Below are positions 7,890 to 15,127 of a stretch of 64,000 bases of DNA, piece after piece. The position numbers and the translations under genes are program-made. The stretch's first letter is position 1, and every line of letters begins with the position of its first letter. This DNA is from Spirulinaceae cyanobacterium SM2_1_0 (GTDB lineage: Bacteria > Cyanobacteriota > Cyanobacteriia > Cyanobacteriales > Spirulinaceae), in assembly GCA_012031265.1 (NCBI GenBank), contig JAAUTY010000004.1:66923-130922 (forward strand). The letters run 5' to 3'. The notes under the pieces were generated by a model, which searched no databases, was not told the DNA's origin, and saw only the letters and a program-made list of their open reading frames with translations.

Positions 7890-9107
7890 TCAGCGACTGA
7901 GGGGCCAGACGAATTGACCCGTGCGATCGATGTAGCCGAGGCGATCGCCTACCTCCACTCGGGCTAAACCTTGCTGAAACCCGCTCGCCCCGTCAAAGGT
8001 TGGCGAAATGATCAGTGTACCGGTCGTATCGATGAAGCCGATTTTGCCCGCGATCCGCACCCGTGCCAGCCCTTCGGAAAAACTCCAAGCACTCTGAAAT
8101 TGCGGTGCGATCGCCCAGTTGCCCGCCGTGTCAATGAATCCCCAGCGCCCGTCTTGTTGCACCAGTGCCAGGCCGTCGGTGAAGCGATCGCCTTCGTCAA
8201 ACTGTGGCGCGATCGCCCAGCTACCATCGGGGCGAACATAGCCGACTAAGCCGTCCTGGCGGGCATCGACGAGACCTGCGGCGAAGGAACCAGCGCCCTC
8301 GAACTGGGGGGGCACGACCAGCTCGCCGGTCGCACTGACCCAGCCCCAGAGACCTTCTTGTTGCACCGTCGCCCAGCCCTCACTGAAATCGCCGACGCGC
8401 TCAAACTGCGGGTCAAGCACCCAGTCATCCTCGCGATTGCGAAACCCCCAGCGATCGCCCGCCTTAACCGCGACAATCCCGGCGGCATTGAAGTCGCGCG
8501 CGTCGGTGAAGTCGGGGTCGAGCACCCAATCGCCAGCGCCATTGATGAAGCCCCAGCGATCGCCACTCTGCACGGCCGCCAAGCCCTGCGAAAAATCTCG
8601 GGCGGCCGCATAGCGCAGCGGAATCACTAACTCGCCTTGACGGTTGATAAATCCCCAACCCTCCTCGCGGCGAACCCGCGCCAAGCCTTCGCTAAATTCG
8701 CCGATGCCAGTAAAACTCGGCTCGACTACCCAATCCCCGGCGCGATTGATCAGGCCGCCTTGGCCGTCCAGGGCAACCACAGCCAAGTCGCGATCGAAGA
8801 AACGCGCGCCCAGCGAGAAGGTGAAGCGCGGCGCGACGACGAGGTTGCCACTGGCGTCGATGTAGCCGAGCTTGCCGTCTTGGACGATTGGGAACAGTGG
8901 CTGGCTGGGGTCGGACATCGGCTGATCTGACTCGGCCGCCGTTGTTGGCTCTGGGGCGACAGTGCGAGTTTCCGGCTCGTTGGTCTGGGCGGGTAGGCGG
9001 GTCGGCCGCAGCACCAAGACCAAGAGGGTGAGGGCGATCAGCACCAGTCCTAGCAGTCGCCTGGCGATCGCTCGAGTGAGGGGAACAATATTGCGGCTAC
9101 CCAGCAT
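7890..9107 (-). CDS. WG-repeat protein with N-terminal membrane anchor
   Basis: A 405-residue protein. The N-terminus has a basic stretch and a hydrophobic helix (LLGLVLIALTLLVLVL, residues 18-33), consistent with a signal anchor or uncleaved signal. A low-complexity Glu/Pro/Ala linker leads to about ten WG (KWG) beta repeats of roughly 32 residues covering residues 70-405. Repeat cores read WGFINRQGELVIPL, WGFINGAGDWVLDP, WGFIDTAGNWAIAP and so on. Such repeats form a surface-exposed beta array, probably periplasmic or outer-surface, with binding function unknown. Its ATG lies only 11 bases past the stop of the S1 gene on the same strand, so the two are probably cotranscribed. Confidence 0.85.
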   Translation of the reverse strand: MLGSRNIVPLTRAIARRLLGLVLIALTLLVLVLRPTRLPAQTNEPETRTVAPEPTTAAESDQPMSDPSQPLFPIVQDGKLGYIDASGNLVVAPRFTFSLGARFFDRDLAVVALDGQGGLINRAGDWVVEPSFTGIGEFSEGLARVRREEGWGFINRQGELVIPLRYAAARDFSQGLAAVQSGDRWGFINGAGDWVLDPDFTDARDFNAAGIVAVKAGDRWGFRNREDDWVLDPQFERVGDFSEGWATVQQEGLWGWVSATGELVVPPQFEGAGSFAAGLVDARQDGLVGYVRPDGSWAIAPQFDEGDRFTDGLALVQQDGRWGFIDTAGNWAIAPQFQSAWSFSEGLARVRIAGKIGFIDTTGTLIISPTFDGASGFQQGLARVEVGDRLGYIDRTGQFVWPLSR

Positions 9108-9118
9108 CGCTCTCGAGA

Positions 9119-10249
9119 TTATTCGTCTAATAATATTTTGGTTGCCATCCCGTTTGGCTCAGCAACCGATGATTCAGCAACTGACACCGGTTCAACCGCG
9201 CTTGCGGCTTCTGAAGTCGGGGTCGGAGCCGGAGGTGTGGGAGCAACAGGCGGCTTGACAGGCGATTCAACCGCAGGCGATTCAACCGCAGGCGCTGCCG
9301 CCGTGGTTTCTGCCAACGTTGCAGCGGCTTCCGGAGCCGCGCCAGCCGTAACAGCCGGTTGATTCGCCGCCTCGAGGCGCATCTCGGCGTTTGCCATGAC
9401 CAGATCCCACTTCTCCAGCAACTCGCCGGGGTAGCTTTCCAGGGATTTGGTCGTTAGGGAGATGCGGTTGCGGGATTCATCGACATCCAAGACGACGACT
9501 TTGATCGGTTGACCAATCTTGAAAACCGCCTTGAGGTCGGGGACGGATTTTTGGCTAATCTGCTTGATGTGGAGCAAGCCGGTAACACCGTTGATGTCTA
9601 CAAAAACGCCGTAGGGCTGGATGCTTGCCACCGTCCCGCTGGCGAGATCACCCGTTGCGATCGCTTGCAAGGCTTGCGCGCGGGCGGCTTCGCGCTGCGA
9701 GAGCACCAGGCGGCGACGTTCGGGATCGACTTCGAGAAATGTGGCAGCTAGGGATTGACCGACGAGGGCTTCGAGGTCATCTTTTTGCAACAGGTGCGAT
9801 CGCGGGATAAACGCTCGCAAGCCCTCGACCGTGCCGGTGATGCCGCCGCGATTGATCCCCGTGACACGCACGGGCACGACTGTCCCCTCCGCCTGCCAAT
9901 CCTTGACCTGCTGCCAAGCCTGCTGGATGGCAAACTGACGGCGAGAGAGCACAATCTGACCCTCGGCATCTTGGTCGCGGATGATCGCAAATTCACACTC
10001 TTCGCCGATCGGCAAGACGCTGGCGAAGTCGCTGGTGGGCGCGACGCTCACCTCAGAGGCGGGGACAAAGCCGGGCGACTTGCCGCCGATCTCGACATAG
10101 ACGCCCTTCTGGCCGTACTCAATCGGCGTGCCGCGCACCGTGCCGCCGCGCTGGAAGGTGTAGTCGTACTGCTCCTGCTCGAGCGCGCGGGCAAAGTCAT
10201 CAGCAGAGAAGGACGCTTTCGCGCCGCGAGCAGTGGAGTCAGAGTTCAT
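9119..10249 (-). CDS. rpsA: 30S ribosomal protein S1-type RNA-binding protein
   Basis: A 376-residue protein with three S1 domains: residues about 33-103 (TVRGTPIEYGQKGVYVEI), 118-185 (VRVTGINRGGITGTVEGL) and 203-272 (TVASIQPYGVFVDINGVTGL). This matches the three-domain S1 of cyanobacteria and plastids. A Pro/Ala/Val-rich C-terminal tail of about 80 residues with near-repeats (AVESP, PTPPAP) makes it longer than the usual form. The expected role is mRNA binding and recruitment to the 30S subunit. Cyanobacteria often carry two S1 genes, so this could be the second (rps1b-like) paralogue. Confidence 0.85.
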   Translation of the reverse strand: MNSDSTARGAKASFSADDFARALEQEQYDYTFQRGGTVRGTPIEYGQKGVYVEIGGKSPGFVPASEVSVAPTSDFASVLPIGEECEFAIIRDQDAEGQIVLSRRQFAIQQAWQQVKDWQAEGTVVPVRVTGINRGGITGTVEGLRAFIPRSHLLQKDDLEALVGQSLAATFLEVDPERRRLVLSQREAARAQALQAIATGDLASGTVASIQPYGVFVDINGVTGLLHIKQISQKSVPDLKAVFKIGQPIKVVVLDVDESRNRISLTTKSLESYPGELLEKWDLVMANAEMRLEAANQPAVTAGAAPEAAATLAETTAAAPAVESPAVESPVKPPVAPTPPAPTPTSEAASAVEPVSVAESSVAEPNGMATKILLDE

Positions 10250-10360
10250 AGAGGGTGATGGTCACGAACAAGGGTGTAAATGAGCCGCATACTTCGGGCG
10301 AGGAAATGTCGGCTGATTGGTTGAGTGAGCTGTTTCTAATTAATGGCTCAAATCCTGCCG

Positions 10361-11101
10361 CTAGAGGCAAGAACTAAATAACTGTAGCACGCGCTGCCAG
10401 GCATCAGCGGCAGCTTCGGGGTGGTAGTCCGCACGGCGATCGCAGAAAAAACCATGCCCCGCCCTCGGGTAACGATGCACAGCGTGAGGAATGCCATGCT
10501 GCTGAAGAGCGGCCGCGATCTGCTCGACTTGCTCGGGCGGGATGCTGGCATCCTCCTCACCAAAGAAGGCGTGCAGTGTGCCCTTGATCGCCGCGGTGCG
10601 CGTGACGGTGGGGGAGCCGCCGCCGGGCGTCAGGGTCGTGATCCCGGCCCCGTAGAAGGAAGCCGTCGCAGCAATGTCCGCCAGTGTAGCCGCTAGGTAG
10701 GCGACATGACCGCCGAAGCAGAAGCCGATGCAACCATAGCCACCGGGTTTCACCCCAGGTTGTGCTTTTAGAAAGTCCAGTGCCGCCTGAATGTCTCCGA
10801 GTAATTCATCAGCTTGGGTTTGGTGCTTGTACTCGCGGCCGATTGTGATGTCCTCTGGCGTGTAGCCCGCCTCGAAGCCGGGGGCGAGGCGCTGGTAGAT
10901 GGCCGGGGCGATCGCCGCATACCCCGCCTGAGCAAAACGCTCGGTCACATCGCGGATATGCGCATTGACGCCAAAAATTTCTTGGATCACCACCACGCCG
11001 GGAACCGGTGCCGAGTGATTCGGCCGGGCGTAGTAGGCGGCGATCGCCAGGTCGCCGTTGTGGATTTCAAGGGAGTCAGTTTGAATGGTGTCCGCCGTCA
11101 T
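10361..11101 (-). CDS. Dienelactone hydrolase family protein
   Basis: A 246-residue alpha/beta hydrolase of the dienelactone hydrolase family. The nucleophile motif IGFCFGGH (Cys near residue 125), the acid in GEEDASIP (near 178) and the histidine in AGHGFFCD (near 215) form the Cys-Asp-His triad. No signal peptide is present, so it is cytoplasmic. The physiological substrate in cyanobacteria is unknown. It is divergent from the GntR regulator at 11204 with a gap of about 100 bp, so that regulator may control it. Confidence 0.9.
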   Translation of the reverse strand: MTADTIQTDSLEIHNGDLAIAAYYARPNHSAPVPGVVVIQEIFGVNAHIRDVTERFAQAGYAAIAPAIYQRLAPGFEAGYTPEDITIGREYKHQTQADELLGDIQAALDFLKAQPGVKPGGYGCIGFCFGGHVAYLAATLADIAATASFYGAGITTLTPGGGSPTVTRTAAIKGTLHAFFGEEDASIPPEQVEQIAAALQQHGIPHAVHRYPRAGHGFFCDRRADYHPEAAADAWQRVLQLFSSCL

Positions 11102-11203
11102 CGGTTGCTTCGCTCGTCGTGAGGGTACTGGTTGAACGCTGCGCTTGAGCCTACACTAAAGTTAAGAACACACGTTCCGCAAGGTGGCGGCAGAGCGAGC
11201 GGT

Positions 11204-12196
11204 ATGGCGAATAAGGTGCAGTTTCATATCCAGTCGGATAGCGATATTCCCGCCTCTAAGCAACTATTCGACCAGATTCAGTTCGCGATCGCCTCGCGCC
11301 AATATCCCCCCGGTCATCGCCTGCCCAGTACTCGCCAGTTGGCGCAGATCACCGGCCTCCACCGCAACACAATCAGCAAGGTCTACCGCCAGCTTGAAGA
11401 TACCGGCCTGGTGGAGTCGCAAGCCGGTTCTGGCATCTATGTCAAAGCACAGGGGCATGAGGGCGGCACGCAGCGCAGTTCGCCGATCTTGCAGCAGTAT
11501 CCCGAAGCCTACAAGCTCGTGCAAAAGAGCCTGGATGAACTGCTCGCCCAAGGTTGTACGCTCTCGGAAGCCCGGGAGCTATTTCTCTCAGAAATTGACT
11601 GGCGACTCCGCTGTAGCGCCCGCGTGCTCGTCACGGTGCCCGCCCTCGACATTGGCGCGGGCGAGCTGATGGTGAAGGAGCTGGAGCAAGACCTCAACAT
11701 TCCCATCCAGCTTGTGCCGCTGGAAGAACTCAGCACTATTCTGGAGCGCACCCTGTCGGGAACCGTGGTGACGAGTCGGTATTTCATCGGGCAGGCGGAG
11801 GCGATCGCCGCTCCCAAGTCGGTACGGGTGATCCCGGTGGACATCTACGACTACACGAAGGAACTGGAGATCATCCACAAACTGCCACCCAATAGTTGCT
11901 TGGGCATCGTCAGCCTCAGCGCTGGCATTCTCCGGATTGCTGAGATTCTCGTTCACAGCTTGCGCGGCGAAGAGTTGCTGGTGATGAGTGCCCAAGTCAG
12001 CGATAGTTACAAGTTGAATGCGCTGGTGCGTTCGGCCCAAACGATTATTTGCGATCGCGCCAGTCAACCGGCGGTCAAAGGAGCGATCCTCGCCGCCCGC
12101 GATGACCTGATCCGTCATCCCCAGCTCCTGTGCAGCGAGAACTACATCGGCGAGAAGTCGATCAACCTTCTGAAGCGGGAATTGGGGCTGGGCTGA
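11204..12196 (+). CDS. GntR family transcriptional regulator
   Basis: A 330-residue regulator with an N-terminal GntR winged helix (residues about 15-82, including LPSTRQLAQITGLHRNTISK and the wing ESQAGSGIYV). A C-terminal domain of about 230 residues is not an aminotransferase or a standard FadR/UTRA domain; it resembles a periplasmic-binding-like alpha/beta fold (VLVTVPALDIGAGELMVKE). The start is the ATG at 11204, whereas the frame extends to a TTG at 11132 with an unconvincing leader. It is transcribed divergently from the dienelactone hydrolase gene. The ligand cannot be predicted. Confidence 0.85.
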   Translation: MANKVQFHIQSDSDIPASKQLFDQIQFAIASRQYPPGHRLPSTRQLAQITGLHRNTISKVYRQLEDTGLVESQAGSGIYVKAQGHEGGTQRSSPILQQYPEAYKLVQKSLDELLAQGCTLSEARELFLSEIDWRLRCSARVLVTVPALDIGAGELMVKELEQDLNIPIQLVPLEELSTILERTLSGTVVTSRYFIGQAEAIAAPKSVRVIPVDIYDYTKELEIIHKLPPNSCLGIVSLSAGILRIAEILVHSLRGEELLVMSAQVSDSYKLNALVRSAQTIICDRASQPAVKGAILAARDDLIRHPQLLCSENYIGEKSINLLKRELGLG

Positions 12197-12426
12197 GGGG
12201 GGCGATCGCCTGCGAAATTTCGCACATACGAAGAATCAAAAGGGCCTATGCCCCATTGGCAACTCGACATTCCCAGGAAACAGGCTGCGCCAACACCCGC
12301 AATCCCGCTCCCAAGTAGAAGGTTGTTAAGATAATTTTCCAAGCCGTGTGATGCAACTCAGCCAAAGCGTGCGGGAGAGCAAGTGCGAGGGTGTGATTGT
12401 ACTCATCTCCCCATCCAGTGTGACCG

Positions 12427-13662
12427 CTAGCCGGGATGTCCCTCGCGGCGGTCGAGGCGAATCGCGAGTTCGAGCGCGGCCTTTTCGCGGGCGCGACGGG
12501 CGTAGGGTTGCAAGCGCGCAACGTCCCAACCGCTCAGGATGCTGAGATCCTCGATACTAATCCCTTTTGTCAACATTTCAATGCACCAAGTATGGCGGGC
12601 TTGCTCGATAGCTATGGGGGGCAGGGCGGTGGTGGTGTCTGAAATCGCAGTGAAACCCTGCCAAATGCTCTGCAACTCAGTCAGTGTCAGCGGCTGGGCC
12701 TCGGGATTGATGAAGAGTGCCGTCTGACCGTCTTTGCGGCTTTTGAGCCATTGGCTGAGGGGATTGTTGGTGTGGGAGCCGTGGCGCTTGCCCATGATCC
12801 ACTGATTGATCGGTACCTGGCGCACCGCCCCGTGGCGGATGTCGAGGAGATGTTGTTCGCTGCTGCTGATGTAGTGCGATCGCTCCAGGTTGAGCAGTTC
12901 AGCGGGCAAGAGTCCGGCTCCGAAGAGAATGTAGGCGATCGCATAATCCTGACTCCCCTGTTTTTTTGCCTGCCGTAGGATGCCATGGACGCGCCCAGCC
13001 GGCAGGTCATTTGCGGGCGCTGTCGTTTCGCTTGCTTCTACAACCTGAGGACTGGCGGGTGTAGTGGCGGGGGGAGCGGGTAGGCAGAGGGCGATCAACT
13101 GCTCGATGAAATCGTCGCGATCGCGCCACAAGCCATGCGCGTCGGCGATCAGCTCCAGCGCTAGGTAGCCGAATAGCAGGCTATCCAGCAGGCCCGCGAA
13201 CTGAGCCGCTGTCAGTGGTTGGTTGGGCTGCACCTCGGTCAGAGCTGGACTGAGATGTTTGGCTAGGGCTTGGTTTGCTGCTTGGATAGCTGCTCCCAGT
13301 GCCTGCCGATTGTCGGCCGTATAGTGTCCCGACTCGCCGACGATGGCGCGCAAGAGCTGGGGAAATTGGCTGAGGGTTTGTAGGCGATCGCGCGCGTAGC
13401 GCCGCAGAGTGGCAGCGAGTTGGCGATCATCGCCCTCGACGGTCGTCAGTGCATCCCAATCACAGGTGAAGAGATCGGTACTGGCGATCGCCGCCAAAAG
13501 TAAGTCATGCTTGCTACCAAAGTTGCGAAATAATGTTACTTCATTGACTTGCGCCAGCTCAGCGATTTGGCGAGTCGTCGCCTCAGCAAATCCTTGCTCG
13601 GAGAACAGTTTTATGGCAGCATCCAGCAGTCGTTGTCGGGCTGAGGAGCGATTTCGAGACAT
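12427..13662 (-). CDS. TetR regulator fused to degenerate tyrosine-recombinase-like domain
   Basis: A 411-residue protein. Residues 8-55 are a TetR/AcrR helix-turn-helix (TTRQIAELAQVNEVTLFRNF), followed by a TetR-like helical ligand domain to about 190. A Pro/Ala/Thr linker (195-220) leads to residues 222-405, which resemble the catalytic domain of tyrosine recombinases: AIAYILFGAGLLPAELLNLE (box I region) and IEQARHTWCIEMLTKGISIE, with Trp379 and Tyr387. The box II Arg (Arg356), Trp and Tyr are present, but the box I Arg is Leu252 and the box II His is Glu353, so strand cleavage is doubtful. It is divergent from the desaturase gene across two matching operators. The recombinase fold may have been kept as a DNA-binding or dimerisation module. 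Confidence 0.75.
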   Translation of the reverse strand: MSRNRSSARQRLLDAAIKLFSEQGFAEATTRQIAELAQVNEVTLFRNFGSKHDLLLAAIASTDLFTCDWDALTTVEGDDRQLAATLRRYARDRLQTLSQFPQLLRAIVGESGHYTADNRQALGAAIQAANQALAKHLSPALTEVQPNQPLTAAQFAGLLDSLLFGYLALELIADAHGLWRDRDDFIEQLIALCLPAPPATTPASPQVVEASETTAPANDLPAGRVHGILRQAKKQGSQDYAIAYILFGAGLLPAELLNLERSHYISSSEQHLLDIRHGAVRQVPINQWIMGKRHGSHTNNPLSQWLKSRKDGQTALFINPEAQPLTLTELQSIWQGFTAISDTTTALPPIAIEQARHTWCIEMLTKGISIEDLSILSGWDVARLQPYARRAREKAALELAIRLDRREGHPG

Positions 13663-13670
13663 GGCTCAAT

Positions 13671-13685
13671 GCAAGTACTACTTGC
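13671..13685. promoter_or_regulatory. TetR-type operator 1
   Basis: The inverted repeat GCAAGTactACTTGC sits 8 bases upstream of the TetR-fusion start codon. It matches operator 2 in the pattern GCAAGT-N3-ACTTGC. The size and symmetry suit a TetR dimer, and the position suggests autorepression. Confidence 0.7.
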
Positions 13686-13725
13686 TTTCCGTGGGCGGCC
13701 TGGTTAGACTGAGTAGAGAGTGAAA

Positions 13726-13740
13726 GCAAGTGTCACTTGC
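13726..13740. promoter_or_regulatory. TetR-type operator 2
   Basis: The inverted repeat GCAAGTgtcACTTGC, extendable outward to 9-bp arms (AAGCAAGTG/CACTTGCTT), lies 54 bases upstream of the desaturase ATG. Its centre is 55 bp from that of operator 1. The pair is placed to control both divergent genes. Confidence 0.75.
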
Positions 13741-13794
13741 TTCATACATTCCACTTTAGCAAACCGCCTCTGTCCTGAAACCTAGCCAAGTCTT

Positions 13795-14658
13795 ATGACC
13801 AATCCTTCTTTATCAAAACCGACCCGCGATCGCACGACACCCCAATTGCAATGGGTCACCGTTGTCTTCTTCGTGGCCATTCACGCCCTTGCTTGCCTTG
13901 CCCCCTGGTTTTTCTCTTGGTCAGCGCTCGGTCTGACGATCGGTCTACATTGGCTGACGGGCAGCATTGGCATTTGTTTGGGGTATCATCGCCTTCTCAC
14001 TCACCGCAGTTTGCAGGTTCCGCTGTGGCTCCGCTACATCCTGGCGACGGTCGGCGTTCTCGCTCTCCAAGGCGGGCCGATTTTTTGGGCGGCGAGTCAC
14101 CGCCAACATCATGCCTACACCGAGGATAACGACAAAGATCCCTACTCGGCCGCACGCGGTTTTTGGTGGAGCCATATGCTTTGGCTGTTCTACCGCCAGC
14201 CCCAAATCTTTGACTATGAGCAGTATCGCCGCTACGCCCGCGACCTCGACCGCGACCCCTATCTGCGATGGCTCAACCGCAACCATTTACTCCCTCAAGT
14301 CGTGCTCGCTGTGCTGCTCTATACCCTCGGCGGTTGGTCATTCGTGATCTACGGCATCTTTTTGCGAGCTGTGTTGGTCTGGCACTCCACTTGGCTGATC
14401 AACTCGGCCTCGCATCTGTGGGGCTACCGTAGTTTTGAGGCTGATGACAATGCGCGCAACCTCTGGTGGGCGGCTCTGCTGACCTACGGGGAAGGCTGGC
14501 ACAACAATCACCACGCTCAACCTCACGTCGCTAGAGCCGGTCGGCGCTGGTGGGAAATCGACATGACCTGGTGGGCGATTCAGGTGCTAGCCAGCCTGGG
14601 TTTGGTTACGCAGATTGTGCAGCCACCCGCGATCGCCCCTGAACGCCAAGGATCGTAA
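13795..14658 (+). CDS. desC: Acyl-lipid/acyl-CoA desaturase, delta-9 type
   Basis: A 287-residue membrane desaturase with the three histidine boxes of the delta-9 family: HRLLTH (near residue 65), HRQHH (near 102) and HNNHH (near 242), which bind the di-iron centre. Hydrophobic pairs flank the boxes (VFFVAIHALACLAPWF near the start). It introduces the first double bond into stearoyl or palmitoyl chains of membrane lipids. It is divergent from the TetR-recombinase-like fusion, and two GCAAGT-N3-ACTTGC operators lie between them, so repression by that protein is likely. The exact acyl specificity is not readable. Confidence 0.88.
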   Translation: MTNPSLSKPTRDRTTPQLQWVTVVFFVAIHALACLAPWFFSWSALGLTIGLHWLTGSIGICLGYHRLLTHRSLQVPLWLRYILATVGVLALQGGPIFWAASHRQHHAYTEDNDKDPYSAARGFWWSHMLWLFYRQPQIFDYEQYRRYARDLDRDPYLRWLNRNHLLPQVVLAVLLYTLGGWSFVIYGIFLRAVLVWHSTWLINSASHLWGYRSFEADDNARNLWWAALLTYGEGWHNNHHAQPHVARAGRRWWEIDMTWWAIQVLASLGLVTQIVQPPAIAPERQGS

Positions 14659-14768
14659 CGCTGCGTGGCAGTCAGAAGGCAGAATTTAGAAGTCAGAAAG
14701 CTTGATGTTGACTGTCAGAATCTGACTCATCCTAAATCCGTATCGTGAAACCCAAAAACTGCAACATC

Positions 14769-14789
14769 GGGAGGGCTTGAAACCCTCCC
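14769..14789. terminator. G/C hairpin downstream of the desaturase
   Basis: GGGAGGG at 14769-14775 pairs with CCCTCCC at 14783-14789 around a 7-base loop, about 110 bases after the desaturase stop. There is no U-tract, so it may be a repeat-derived hairpin and not a true intrinsic terminator. Confidence 0.35.
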
Positions 14790-14799
14790 CTACCGCCCC

Positions 14800-15081
14800 G
14801 ATCCTGAGACTCAAGAATCCTGGGCGGTTCTCACCGATGCAACACCCTGGCTGCGAACTCTCTGGCCGTATGGTGATCGCTTCCGTACCGAGGAGTTATT
14901 TCTCGCTGCCAAGTCCGGTGCCTTTGCATTGCAGCCATCCCAACTCCGCTCTGCCGCTGCTTTGACTCGTCTCTATCTCGTCGCGGTGGTTGCTCTCCTC
15001 TTTAGCACCATACCTGGCATGACAGTGCAAGTCGCTTACAGTTTTTTCGCTTCTCACTCAGCACTTCGTACAGTTTTGTGA
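14800..15081 (+). pseudogene. Remnant of an IS4-like transposase C-terminus
   Basis: Translating from 14800 gives about 93 codons to a TGA at 15079-15081 with no start codon of its own. The conceptual sequence has WAVLTDATPWLRTLWPYGDR, then FRTEELFLAAKSGAFALQPS and LRSAAALTRLYLVAVVALL. This is the pattern of the last part of DDE transposases of the IS4 type, where the Glu of the triad lies in an (R/H)xxIExxFxxxKS-like segment. The 5' portion, the DD residues and any terminal inverted repeats are missing, so it is a decayed insertion sequence. It fills most of the 470-bp gap between the desaturase and the TpsB gene. Confidence 0.65.
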
Positions 15082-15127
15082 AAGTGGGATGCACCCTCGT
15101 GATCCAGCTCTCAACTGACCTTTAGTC

